Below are positions 1-7,900 of a DNA stretch of 64,000 bases, in pieces (the first letter of the stretch is position 1; every line of letters starts with the position of its first letter). The translations under genes were made by a program, and so were the position numbers. The DNA is from Terrimonas pollutisoli (GTDB lineage: Bacteria; Bacteroidota; Bacteroidia; Chitinophagales; Chitinophagaceae). The stretch is from assembly GCF_029360765.1 (NCBI RefSeq), contig NZ_JARKNA010000002.1:211334-275333 (forward strand). The letters run 5' to 3'. A model generated the notes under the pieces. It had not been told where the DNA came from. It saw nothing but the letters and a program-made list of their open reading frames with translations, and ran no database searches.

Positions 1-756
1 TCCATGACTGTCTTCGAAAATAGCGCCGACCCTGTTATCAATCAAACTTGAAGAATCTTCCGGATCGTACAAAAATCTTTTGAACCGACCTGTTTTTTTA
101 TCCATGCGGTTCAGGCCTCCTTCTTTACTGATGATATTATTTTTCGCAAAATTGTCGCCTGTACCAATCCATAAAACGCCTTGTTTATCTTCATAAATAA
201 CGTTGACTGAATTATTGCTCAAACTTTCAGGATCATGCGGTTGATACTGAAAACGTGTGAACTTTTCTGTTCGTTTATCCAGGCGGTTTAACCCTTCTGC
301 GGTTCCTATCCACAAAAAGCCCTCATGATCTTCAAGAATCGTTATAACAGTATCATTGCTTAAACTGGCGGGGTCTTTTTCTTTGTAACGGTAATGTGTA
401 TAGTTGCCAGTAGCGGGATCAAAGCGATCCAATCCGCGAAAACTGCCGATCCAGATGATGCCGGATTTATCGGCATATATACTGGTAAGCCTATTTGACG
501 AAATTGAATTAGAATTTGAAGGTTCGTGCCTGTAAAAACTTATCCTGGAACCATCATACCTGTAAAGCCCGTCAGTCCCTGCAAACCACATGAACCCCTC
601 CTTATCCTGTGTCATACCAAGTATCCATGGCCAGGGCTTTTCTTCGGGTGGCGGAACACGATTGAAACTGATCTCCTGTGATAATACCGGGCCAACCGCA
701 AAAAGCAGCACTAAATGAACAAGTATGATCTGAAAAAAGATTCGAACCCGTTTCAT
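1..756 (-). CDS. Two-component regulator propeller protein, N-terminal part (gene runs off the window)
   Basis: The first 252 codons are visible, read leftward from an ATG at 754-756. They begin with a signal peptide (MKRVRIFFQIILVHLVLL...VLSQ). Repeated blades follow with the pattern G-hydrophobic-hydrophobic-W-hydrophobic-G-T/S-x-x-G-L-x-R-x-D: GFMWFAGTDGLYRYDG, GIIWIGSFRGLDRFDP and GFLWIGTAEGLNRLDK. This is the periplasmic propeller found in hybrid histidine kinases and related sensors of Bacteroidota. The C-terminal output domain (kinase, LytTR, HTH or cyclase) is outside the window, so the full type is unknown. The histidine kinase upstream ends 48 bp away on the same strand, so the two may be cotranscribed. 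Confidence 0.8.
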   Translation of the reverse strand, partial: MKRVRIFFQIILVHLVLLFAVGPVLSQEISFNRVPPPEEKPWPWILGMTQDKEGFMWFAGTDGLYRYDGSRISFYRHEPSNSNSISSNRLTSIYADKSGIIWIGSFRGLDRFDPATGNYTHYRYKEKDPASLSNDTVITILEDHEGFLWIGTAEGLNRLDKRTEKFTRFQYQPHDPESLSNNSVNVIYEDKQGVLWIGTGDNFAKNNIISKEGGLNRMDKKTGRFKRFLYDPEDSSSLIDNRVGAIFEDSHG

Positions 757-804
757 GCTAAGGCAGGTCTTTGATCTTAAGGTTATTTTAAATTAAGTCA
801 ATTT

Positions 805-2970
805 TTATTCATTGGGCAATTGAATGATAAACTCCGCACCTTCACCTTCCTTTGTTTCTACTTTTAACTCCCCACCATGTGCTTTTACAATATCATAACT
901 TAATGATAATCCCAATCCGGTTCCCTGCCCGGTTGGTTTGGTAGTAAAGAAAGGTTGAAAGATTTTATCCAGTACTTTTTGAGGAATGCCATTCCCGTTA
1001 TCCTTTACTTTTATTTCAATAGTTCTATTCACTTTCTTCGTGCTGACTGTAACTGTCGGCTCGTAACCCGTTTCATTCTGTTTCTTTTTTTCAGTCACCG
1101 CATAAAAAGCGTTGTTGATCAAATTAAGTATCACCCGGCCAATGTCCTGCGGTACCACATTTATTTTTTCAACAGTAGGGTCAAAGTCGGTTTCAAAACT
1201 GGCATTAAAAGATTTGTCTTTTGACCGCAGGCCATGATACGCCAACCGTAAATACTCATCTGCCAATGCATTGATATCTGTTAATTCTTTTTGCCTTCTG
1301 CTGATGCGGCTATGCTGCAACATTCCTTTTACAATGGTATCAGCCCGTTTTCCGTGATGAATAATTTTTTCTTCATTGTCTATAACATCTTTTGTAATTG
1401 ATTTTGCTTCTTTGATATTTCCTTTATCCAGTTCATCATTCATTTCTACAAGCGGTTCTTTATTCACCTCAGAAAAATTATTCACGAAATTCAACGGGTT
1501 TTGAATTTCGTGTGCAATGCCTGCAGTGAGTTCTCCCAACGAGGCCATTTTTTCCTGTTGTATCATTAGGTTTTGAGTTTCTTTCAGTTCTTTGAGTGAT
1601 TGGCTTAATGCGGCAGTACGCTCATTCACCTGCCTTTCCAATACCACGTTTTGAGAGGTCAAAATTTCCTGCTTTTCTTTTTCCTGGGTAAGATTTTTTT
1701 CTGAGAGATCATTTACTTCTTTAAGTTTTTGCTGTAAGGAATCATTGACAAAAGCAAATTCAAGACCCAAATAAATTGAAGCTGCCATTGGAATGCTCAA
1801 CTGGGTCATATTAAAAAGGACGATAGGTAAAGTCGATATAGTTAGAAAAAAGTCGACGTTAACAAGTTTACCTTGAGATAAAAAGATCACAAAGCTTATA
1901 GAATAAAGTATAGCGCCCGCAACAATAATCAAAGCCCCTCTTTTTTTTCTTCGCAAAGCCAGAAAAGAGATGCGAAGTATATTAAAGTTCATCAGGTTCT
2001 GCGCCAGAATACCGCCTGCCAGCCAGCCCCAGCGATAGAGCCCCGCGTTCAAAAAAAAGCTGATAATTACGTAGAAAACCAGGCTCCAATAGTATATATC
2101 TTTTTTTTGTTTAAGCAGGTAATGAATAGCGGTGAGCAAAAAAAGGCTACCGACCAAGAAAAAGACAAATGAAAAATTACCTAAGAAAAATTTATATTTT
2201 ATCCCGTGTGCTTCTAAATAAAATATATGTTGTAACACGATTGCCGTAATCAAAAAGAGAGCAAACATAGCAAAGTAAAAGTTGGCCTTTTGGGAGGGAT
2301 AGAAGAGGTAAAAGGCAAAGTGGAGTATGCAAAACAAAAAACAAACGCCAATTATAAAAATATGAAACAATTTGAAACGTGAAACTTGTTGCTCATAAAA
2401 ACTGACCCCCGATTCCACGTCTTTTATTTGAATCCATAGCGCATGGTTATTCGTTTCAAACATAGTAGTATACCGGATATGTGGTTGAAGTGCGAATCGA
2501 ACTGCTAAAACCTGCATGGTATTTTTCTTTATAGGAAATGATATGGGTTTCCACAATGGATCATAAGCTTTTACATTTGCCGGATTAGAACTTAGAACTC
2601 CAAAGCGATGGATCAATTGTCCATCCAAATAAATTTCTGAGGCGCCGGATTGCTGAATTATTAACGCCAACTGTCTGTCCAGTGAAGGAGTTATTAATAG
2701 ACGCAACCGAAACCAAACAATTCCTGATTTTGGAATTTGTGGTAAGTCATAAATATCTAACGCGGGATTGATGGTTTCCCAGGCGCCGTCATCATACTCT
2801 GAATTTGCATAGGCTGGATTATCAGCGGCAAGAAATTTCCAATCCTTATCCAATAACAATCCTTCCTCAGGCAGACTGTCTACACGAAGCACTTTTGCAA
2901 CCGTGTCCTGGGAAAGGATTCTTACGTTTGATAAAAAAATAAATAAAATGATGCAGCAGAGTGGTCGCAT
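805..2970 (-). CDS. 7TM-DISM sensor histidine kinase
   Basis: A 721-residue membrane sensor kinase. A signal peptide (residues 1-21) precedes a periplasmic galactose-binding-like sensory domain (about 25-185, with WFRLRL and IYLDGQLI). Seven hydrophobic segments follow (about 200-410), then a coiled coil (about 415-470). The kinase core has an H-box GELTAGIAHEIQNPLNFV with phospho-acceptor His487, an N-box (ILNLINNAFYAV), a G1 box (DNGNGIP) and a G2 box ([20 protein letters not shown]). The domain order matches 7TMR-DISM kinases, which sense extracellular, often carbohydrate-like, ligands; the ligand here is unknown. No response regulator is adjacent. The last 42 residues are nearly repeated in the remnant just upstream at 2980-3162. 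Confidence 0.9.
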   Translation of the reverse strand: MRPLCCIILFIFLSNVRILSQDTVAKVLRVDSLPEEGLLLDKDWKFLAADNPAYANSEYDDGAWETINPALDIYDLPQIPKSGIVWFRLRLLITPSLDRQLALIIQQSGASEIYLDGQLIHRFGVLSSNPANVKAYDPLWKPISFPIKKNTMQVLAVRFALQPHIRYTTMFETNNHALWIQIKDVESGVSFYEQQVSRFKLFHIFIIGVCFLFCILHFAFYLFYPSQKANFYFAMFALFLITAIVLQHIFYLEAHGIKYKFFLGNFSFVFFLVGSLFLLTAIHYLLKQKKDIYYWSLVFYVIISFFLNAGLYRWGWLAGGILAQNLMNFNILRISFLALRRKKRGALIIVAGAILYSISFVIFLSQGKLVNVDFFLTISTLPIVLFNMTQLSIPMAASIYLGLEFAFVNDSLQQKLKEVNDLSEKNLTQEKEKQEILTSQNVVLERQVNERTAALSQSLKELKETQNLMIQQEKMASLGELTAGIAHEIQNPLNFVNNFSEVNKEPLVEMNDELDKGNIKEAKSITKDVIDNEEKIIHHGKRADTIVKGMLQHSRISRRQKELTDINALADEYLRLAYHGLRSKDKSFNASFETDFDPTVEKINVVPQDIGRVILNLINNAFYAVTEKKKQNETGYEPTVTVSTKKVNRTIEIKVKDNGNGIPQKVLDKIFQPFFTTKPTGQGTGLGLSLSYDIVKAHGGELKVETKEGEGAEFIIQLPNE

Positions 2971-2979
2971 TTGTGTACG

Positions 2980-3162
2980 CTATTCATCCATTATTGGTAT
3001 TTGAATAATAAACTCACTTCCTTTACCTTCTTTCGTTTCCACCTTCAACTCCCCTCCATGTGCTTTTACAATATCATAACTCAATGATAAACCCAATCCT
3101 GTTCCCTGTCCGGTTGGTTTGGTGGCGAGAGGAAAGCAATATCTTTTACTGTTCTTTTCCAC
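2980..3162 (-). pseudogene. C-terminal remnant of a histidine kinase
   Basis: About 45 residues from [18 protein letters not shown] to the end match the C-terminus of the intact kinase at 805-2970, with only a handful of substitutions; the DNA is similarly close. Upstream of this block the frame reads [17 protein letters not shown]. It still resembles the G1 region but has lost about ten codons, and it runs into an in-frame TAG. No ATG opens the frame; the only possible start is GTG at 3162. It is best read as the tail of a second kinase whose body was deleted. Its partner could be the N-terminal fragment at 4114-4404. Confidence 0.75.
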
Positions 3163-3273
3163 TATTCTTATCTCATTGTCCTTCTATGTCTTTGTTAATA
3201 ATAAATAATCAATCCTTGCTGTTATTGACACCCCGGCAAGGATTGATATCTATTCATTGTAATCCCTTTATTA

Positions 3274-3891
3274 TTATTTCATGGGTAACACCGGGGGAGT
3301 GGGTTGAACAGAATTATTCTTAATGGGTTTAACGGTCCTCAGGTAGGCAAATATGGCCTTCAATTCATCATCCGTCATATGTTTGACCGGCATCATAGAC
3401 ATGGGTGGCATCAGCGGTCTTGATCCGGGAAGTCCTTTGCTGATACTGTTCCTGACCGCATAAAGAAACTGATTCTCGGTCCACTTGCCTGTTCCCGTCT
3501 CATCAGGTGTAAGGTTAGCCGAATAGGAAATTCCCCAGGGACCGATCCAGGCGGTAAAATCTGATGTGACTACCAATCCTTTGCTTTCCATTTGTTTCCT
3601 ATCGACATCCGGTGCCGGCAATTTTTCAGGGTGTCCGGATAAAAGTAAGGTGCTGTCATCAACCGGTCCCATGGCTGTCATTTTCTTGGGGGTGTGACAG
3701 TCATTGCAACCGCCAATTGTGACGAGGTGTTCACCCCATTTTACCTGTGTTTCATAACCTCCAAAATTGGTTTTTTCCGCTGCTGCGGTTGATTCGACCG
3801 CCGGTTCGGCTTGTTTGTTATCAGCGCATTTGGCAAAAAAGATGGCAGTGAATACAAGGCCCGTAATAAACGATAAATAAGACTTACGCAT
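3274..3891 (-). CDS. Cytochrome c-type lipoprotein
   Basis: An exported protein of about 205 residues. The start at 3891 (MRKSYLSFITGLVF) gives a clean signal sequence ending at a Cys (FFAKC), so a lipoprotein is likely; ATGs at 3897 and 3930 are possible alternatives. One heme-binding motif, CNDCH, is present (residues about 70-75). The likely axial Met lies in the Met-rich stretch PLMPPMSMMPVKHMTDDE, and the terminal helix DDELKAIFAYLRTVKPI is typical of class I cytochrome c. It probably carries electrons in the periplasm; the partner is not evident. The gene sits between two fragments of a histidine kinase (4114-4404 and 2980-3162). Confidence 0.82.
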   Translation of the reverse strand: MRKSYLSFITGLVFTAIFFAKCADNKQAEPAVESTAAAEKTNFGGYETQVKWGEHLVTIGGCNDCHTPKKMTAMGPVDDSTLLLSGHPEKLPAPDVDRKQMESKGLVVTSDFTAWIGPWGISYSANLTPDETGTGKWTENQFLYAVRNSISKGLPGSRPLMPPMSMMPVKHMTDDELKAIFAYLRTVKPIKNNSVQPTPPVLPMK

Positions 3892-4113
3892 AATCATTGG
3901 TTTTATTGTAAATAAAAATTGTATTGACAACCCAGGGGTGGAATAATGCTAAGCCAGCGTTTGTTCACAGGGTGATACAAATAATCACAACACAAAGCAA
4001 CAATCAGGCGTCACCAGTTCGCAAAGGGCAGGTCTTTATTATAAAAGCGCAGATCCTATTTCTATGTAAAAGCTAAGAAATTCACCTGACATAAACTTTA
4101 ATGTTGTTCACCC

Positions 4114-4404
4114 TTAAATTTTATTCCGCAAGCTCATGCGAAACCAATAAATATGTTGAGAGTTATCAACTCCTTTTAAAGAGGAAGAGTCAGGGTGAAA
4201 GTTATGGCTGAAAGAAGGATTGCTTACTTCATCAATGCTGAGTTTCCCACCAGGATCCTCCAGTATCTGCCAAAATCGATTGTTGATTTCATGAAAATCG
4301 GCCGTATCATTTGATATTTCAAAAACAGGCAACGGGTAATTTTGCGACCATACCTCGGCTGCCAGGAATAAAATATGTACACATAAGAACAGGGATTTTT
4401 TCAT
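4114..4404 (-). pseudogene. N-terminal fragment of a 7TM-DISM-type sensor
   Basis: A 96-residue frame starting at ATG 4404 with a good signal peptide (MKKSLFLCVHILFLAAEVWSQ). The rest resembles the start of a DISM sensory domain: a segment containing NNRFWQILEDPGGKLSIDEV and a terminal YWFRMSLRN comparable to the VWFRLRL of the kinase at 805-2970. It ends in TAA just where the sensory domain should continue, and no membrane or kinase part follows. Similarity to the family is by pattern only. It could be an expressed short secreted protein, but a truncated kinase is more likely, given the kinase tail further along the same strand at 2980-3162. Confidence 0.55.
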
Positions 4405-4545
4405 GAACTCAAAAGTTTGATCCACCCGCAATATGTTCGAACAGGAATTTCAGGCAATCGGACAGGGAATTGCTTTCTAAGAAAAAGGGGAGTAGGATTG
4501 GAACCCGATCACTTTATGAATATAATACAATCCCTAAAAAGAAAA

Positions 4546-4569
4546 GAGGAGCTTTAAGTCAAACTCCTC
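4546..4569 (-). terminator. Rho-independent terminator of the LytS/LytTR operon
   Basis: On the minus strand GAGGAG and CTCCTC pair around a 12-nt loop that can pair further. The stem is followed by TTTTCTTTTT. It lies about 45 bp past the stop of the response regulator at 4616. Confidence 0.7.
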
Positions 4570-4615
4570 AGCAATAGATTTTGCAATTTTTTTTCAGGAT
4601 AAATAGCCCGGGATT

Positions 4616-5356
4616 CTATAAACCTAATACAGCTTTTAGCTTACCATAACCACCCCGGCTGACCGGCACCTTAGCCCCTGTCCGGAGTACTGCTACATGA
4701 TTGTCCTTCTCGTAAGGATCTATCCGGGTGATCTGTTGCACATTCACAATATAGGAACGGTGCGATCGGACAAACTGCTGACCATCCAGCACCTGTTCAA
4801 AATGATTCATCGTTTTATTTTTCAGAAAATACCCTTCCTGTGTATGAATTTTTACATAGTCATCAGCAGCTTCAAGATAAAAAACATCATGCACAGGAAT
4901 GATCTTGATCTTGCTGCCATTCTTTACAACGATGCGGTTGCTTTGCGAAGGGGAATGTGAAGCAGTTTCTAATAAATCATGTGTGGCCGATTCCTGGGTG
5001 TTGTTCTTTTTTTCCAGCCATTTTTTTACGGCCTTATCAAAACGTTCCTGGTTGAAGGGTTTTAGGAGGTAGTCGATGGCGTGTGCTTCAAAGGCCTTGA
5101 TGGCATATTCATCAAAAGCGGTAGTGAAGATCACAGAAGGTGGCTGTTCGATCAGCTCCAGCATTTCGAAGCCATTGATCTTGGGCATCTGGATATCTAA
5201 AAATACGAGATCGGGCTGATGCTGTTGTATTGCTTTTACCCCTTCAAAACCATCACCGCATTCTGCCACGAGTTCAAGGTTAGGATGTTTTTGCAAATAT
5301 TCTTTCACGATGCTTCTTGCCAGTACTTCGTCGTCTATGATAATTACTTTGCTCAT
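4616..5356 (-). CDS. LytTR-family response regulator
   Basis: A 246-residue transcription regulator. The N-terminal receiver domain (1-120) has the acidic pair D8-D9, phospho-acceptor Asp54 in DLVFLDIQMPKING, the TTAF Thr and a conserved Lys in LLKPF. The C-terminal LytTR DNA-binding domain (about 140-246) shows the signature FVRSHRSYIVNVQQITRIDPY. Such regulators bind direct repeats upstream of membrane or surface genes. The gene lies 17 bp downstream of its probable cognate kinase (5374-6414) and is the last gene of the unit. ATG at 5356 is the only sensible start. Confidence 0.92.
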   Translation of the reverse strand: MSKVIIIDDEVLARSIVKEYLQKHPNLELVAECGDGFEGVKAIQQHQPDLVFLDIQMPKINGFEMLELIEQPPSVIFTTAFDEYAIKAFEAHAIDYLLKPFNQERFDKAVKKWLEKKNNTQESATHDLLETASHSPSQSNRIVVKNGSKIKIIPVHDVFYLEAADDYVKIHTQEGYFLKNKTMNHFEQVLDGQQFVRSHRSYIVNVQQITRIDPYEKDNHVAVLRTGAKVPVSRGGYGKLKAVLGL

Positions 5357-5373
5357 GGATGTGTTCTTGTTGA

Positions 5374-6414
5374 TTATTGCAACTGCGGAATTTTTACCGT
5401 AGTTGTAAAAATATTTTGTTTCGCCTCGGTTGTCAGCAGGTCATGCCTGGCAAATAAAAGGTAAAGCCTGCGCTGAACCGATTTTAATCCAAAGCCAGTC
5501 CCCTGTTTGGGCGAAGATGTTTCAGGGTCAAAAGGATTGCTTACTTTAATGATCAGCTCATCATCCTGTTTGATGGTTTGCAGGCGGATAATTGTTTCGC
5601 CGGTTGTATCATACAAGCCAAACTTTATTGCATTTTCTACAATAGGTTGTAAAAGCAAGGCTGGCAATTTCATATTCTGTGTTGCTTCATCTATTTCAAT
5701 CATTGTGCCCAACCGGTTGCCAAATCTCACTTTCTCTATGTCAAGATAAAGTTGAAGGTATTGCAGTTCCTCCGTCAGGTTTACCCATTGTGTTTCTTCT
5801 TTTTTTATAGTGCCTCTTAAAAAATCGGATAATTGTTGCACCATCTTTCTCGCTTCTTCGGGTCGTATCCCAATTAATGCGTTGATCGAGTTTAAACTGT
5901 TGAATAAAAAATGGGGTTGCAGTTGCTGCCGCAGTTTAAAAAGTTCAGCTTCCTTAGCCAATTTTTCGGCGTCTTTTTTTCGTTCTTCATTGCTCTGCTG
6001 TTCCTGCCAGGTAAACCAGTTAATGCCCATCATGGTTACAATTCCCAATACCAGGAATCCAATGCTAAACCGAATGACGATCGACCGTTTCAGAAATGCA
6101 TCATAGTTGGCAAAATCACCCAGTGTAAGTCCCAATACCCATTTGATGAAGAAGAGCCATAACACAGTCAATACAATACACATCACGAGGATATTCATGT
6201 ATTGGTCCCTGCCGGGTAAGTAATAACGGATCGTATTCATCACTAACAGGCAAACACCTAACAACGGAATATTACTGATAACACTGTCAAGTACAGCGGC
6301 GCTCAGGGGAAACTCAAATTTGTACAACAACATGGCATGATCCGCCATCAATACGAACCAGGCTATACTGAATGTGATCAAAAAACGTCTTATCGAAAAT
6401 GGGGATGCCGGCAT
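5374..6414 (-). CDS. LytS-type sensor histidine kinase
   Basis: Four hydrophobic segments in the first 160 residues anchor the protein. They are followed by a short coiled coil (EERKKDAEKLAKEAELFKLR) and the His_kinase domain with the phospho-acceptor motif QLQPHFLFNSLNSINALI. The C-terminal HATPase domain has LLLQPIVENAIKFG and GTGFGLKSVQRRL. I place the start at ATG 6414 (MPASPFSIRRFLITF), 7 bp after the stop of the upstream gene, giving 346 residues. An in-frame ATG at 6453 would overlap that gene by about 30 bp. It very likely phosphorylates the LytTR regulator next to it. The signal is unknown, but the LiaF-like gene in the same unit hints at envelope stress. Confidence 0.88.
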   Translation of the reverse strand: MPASPFSIRRFLITFSIAWFVLMADHAMLLYKFEFPLSAAVLDSVISNIPLLGVCLLVMNTIRYYLPGRDQYMNILVMCIVLTVLWLFFIKWVLGLTLGDFANYDAFLKRSIVIRFSIGFLVLGIVTMMGINWFTWQEQQSNEERKKDAEKLAKEAELFKLRQQLQPHFLFNSLNSINALIGIRPEEARKMVQQLSDFLRGTIKKEETQWVNLTEELQYLQLYLDIEKVRFGNRLGTMIEIDEATQNMKLPALLLQPIVENAIKFGLYDTTGETIIRLQTIKQDDELIIKVSNPFDPETSSPKQGTGFGLKSVQRRLYLLFARHDLLTTEAKQNIFTTTVKIPQLQ

Positions 6415-6421
6415 TAAATGA

Positions 6422-6781
6422 TCAGGTAAGTTGTAACAAATGAGTGGTTTCATTGCACACAATGTTCTCTGCCTTTTGATTGACTGTATAGATATATGCT
6501 TCTGCATTGTCTTTTTCTTCAATACGGGAGTACAGTTCAGCGCCATCGATCAGCTCACTAAGCCGGTACAGTTCACTGATATTGATAAACTGCCATTGAA
6601 CCAATTGCTCTTTGCGATTATAAAATGTATCTTCTTCCTGCTGCCCCATTTCCTGTGCCTTTTGAAAAGCTTCCTCTTTGTTATTGGCAGCTACAAGCCT
6701 GAGTTGTTCATCAAACTGTGGCGTATGCTCACCTTCGCCACAAATAATGCGAAATACAATTTTTGCGAGATACCAGTTCAT
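6422..6781 (-). CDS. DUF4288 family protein
   Basis: A 119-residue soluble protein opening with MNWYLAKIVFRIICGEGEHTPQFDEQLRLV, which fits DUF4288. In that family an N-terminal YxAKhxF strand is followed by a helix that starts with a 'A.s.eeAf.kA' pattern, here AANNKEEAFQKAQEMGQQEE. Its function is unknown. It lies directly upstream of the LytS-type kinase on the same strand and is probably cotranscribed with it. Confidence 0.75.
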   Translation of the reverse strand: MNWYLAKIVFRIICGEGEHTPQFDEQLRLVAANNKEEAFQKAQEMGQQEEDTFYNRKEQLVQWQFINISELYRLSELIDGAELYSRIEEKDNAEAYIYTVNQKAENIVCNETTHLLQLT

Positions 6782-6817
6782 GTTTGTAGGTTTTGATAGT
6801 TTACTTATTTATGTTAC

Positions 6818-6838
6818 CACTGAGCGATAGTCGAAGTG
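6818..6838. repeat. CTGAGC/CGAAG dispersed palindrome, copy 1
   Basis: CACTGAGCGATAGTCGAAGTG has complementary ends (CACT/AGTG) and the CTGAGC...CGAAG core that recurs at 36199-36222, 37754-37772 and 37793-37812. It lies in the gap before the DUF4288 gene and next to a heptamer tract. Confidence 0.6.
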
Positions 6839-6874
6839 TTTCCAGTTCTCAGCCAGAGTTCTCAAGTTTCGGAT

Positions 6875-6909
6875 ATCAACCTGTAACCAGCAACCGGTAA
6901 CAGGCAACC
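6875..6909. repeat. Heptanucleotide tandem repeat, intergenic
   Basis: Five consecutive 7-bp units follow the pattern RKYAACM: atcaacc, tgtaacc, agcaacc, ggtaaca, ggcaacc. Less regular units extend leftward to about 6846. The tract ends 3 bp before the stop codon of the LiaF-like gene. Confidence 0.75.
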
Positions 6910-6912
6910 TTT

Positions 6913-7707
6913 TTAGTAACTCTTGATCTCCATACCTCCGAAAATCATCGTTCCTTTTAGCACCAGGGTCTTCGTGGGAGATTCGGTTAAGGGTGCAATC
7001 TTTCTTTTATCACCAATGCCTCCGAAAATGGTGACTGCTTCAGACTTAATGGCCCAATTGGAAGGCACGATGAGTGTAGCTCCCCCAAAAATGGCTGTTA
7101 CTTCCAATACTGCCGGTGTGGCCATGTCCGCCTGTGTCAGGTCAATTTCACTACCGCCAAAAATGTTGACAATATCACCCCCTTTAAAATTCTTGGACAG
7201 GATCACTTTTTTTGTACCGCTAAAAATGCTGGTACTGTCGATGAAATCATCCTGGGAATATTCCTCATCGCCTGCTACTGAGGCGTTGGCTTGTGATTGC
7301 ATGTCTGAAATTTTTTTTTGTTTCCAACAGGCGCCGTGTTTGTGCCGGGGACGAAAGATGAAAAAGGCGCCCACCGTAATTAAAATCAATGGCCAGATAT
7401 GACGGCGCAGATCTCCATTTAAAATATAGTCATTGGCTAAAAAGGCGCCACCGATAATGATAGGTACAAACCAGCCACCATCACGAAACCCTTTGCGAAA
7501 TCCTATAAAAAGACCGATGGCAATCAACAGCATCTGCCAGCTGAAAAGCCAATCGGGGACAGGTACGCCAAAGCTTCTGACCAGGGCAAGTCCACCAATC
7601 GCCAATAAAAAAATCCCCGTCCACATATGTCCATGGCTGCCATGGCGTTCCATCCTGCTTTCCCAACGGTTGCTTCTTTCCTCGTTATAATTTCTGAAAT
7701 CGTTCAT
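6913..7707 (-). CDS. LiaF-like envelope-stress membrane protein
   Basis: 264 residues. A polar N-terminus (to about residue 28) is followed by four hydrophobic segments in two pairs (GIFLLAIGGLALVRSFGV, WQMLLIAIGLFIGF, and two more to about 120), the LiaI/LiaF-like TM region. The C-terminal half is a soluble beta-helix-like domain with four FGG repeats (NIFGGSEIDL, AIFGGATLIV, TIFGGIGDKR, MIFGGMEIKSY), as in 'cell wall-active antibiotics response' proteins. LiaF of Bacillus inhibits a LytS/NarL-type kinase. Here it heads a same-strand run with DUF4288, a LytS kinase and a LytTR regulator, so a modulating role is plausible. Confidence 0.85.
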   Translation of the reverse strand: MNDFRNYNEERSNRWESRMERHGSHGHMWTGIFLLAIGGLALVRSFGVPVPDWLFSWQMLLIAIGLFIGFRKGFRDGGWFVPIIIGGAFLANDYILNGDLRRHIWPLILITVGAFFIFRPRHKHGACWKQKKISDMQSQANASVAGDEEYSQDDFIDSTSIFSGTKKVILSKNFKGGDIVNIFGGSEIDLTQADMATPAVLEVTAIFGGATLIVPSNWAIKSEAVTIFGGIGDKRKIAPLTESPTKTLVLKGTMIFGGMEIKSY

Positions 7708-7740
7708 GGTTCGTTCAAATTTTAAGTAAAACTAAGTGCT

Positions 7741-7817
7741 GGCAAACGAACAGGCAACAGCCAATGGGCAACAAGGAGTGGGAAGTCGGTGAATGCGAAG
7801 GTAGGGTCGGTGAAATG
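7741..7817. repeat. Degenerate heptanucleotide repeat
   Basis: From 7741 the sequence can be cut into eleven 7-bp units with gradual drift: ggcaaac, gaacagg, caacagc, caatggg, caacaag, gagtggg, aagtcgg, tgaatgc, gaaggta, gggtcgg, tgaaatg. It fills the gap upstream of the LiaF-like gene. Confidence 0.55.
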
Positions 7818-7852
7818 CGACCTGATCGCTTTACCGGCTTGCTGTGAAATGA

Positions 7853-7878
7853 GAAACCCTGCAATGAAGCAGGGTTTC
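7853..7878 (-). terminator. Hairpin downstream of the Oar-like receptor
   Basis: A perfect 10-bp stem GAAACCCTGC/GCAGGGTTTC with a 6-nt loop lies 22 bp beyond the receptor stop codon. The T-run after it is weak, so it may act as a 3' end stabiliser rather than a classical terminator. Confidence 0.6.
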
Positions 7879-7900
7879 CTGATTAGAACAACAAGCAGGT

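Noticed and set aside
4490..4515. tRNA T-arm-like GGATTGGAACCCGATC
   Set aside because: No acceptor, D or anticodon stems can be drawn around it.
6923..7402. 159-residue plus-strand reading frame over the LiaF-like gene
   Set aside because: It mirrors the FGG-repeat domain on the other strand, has no recognisable motif and no start context.
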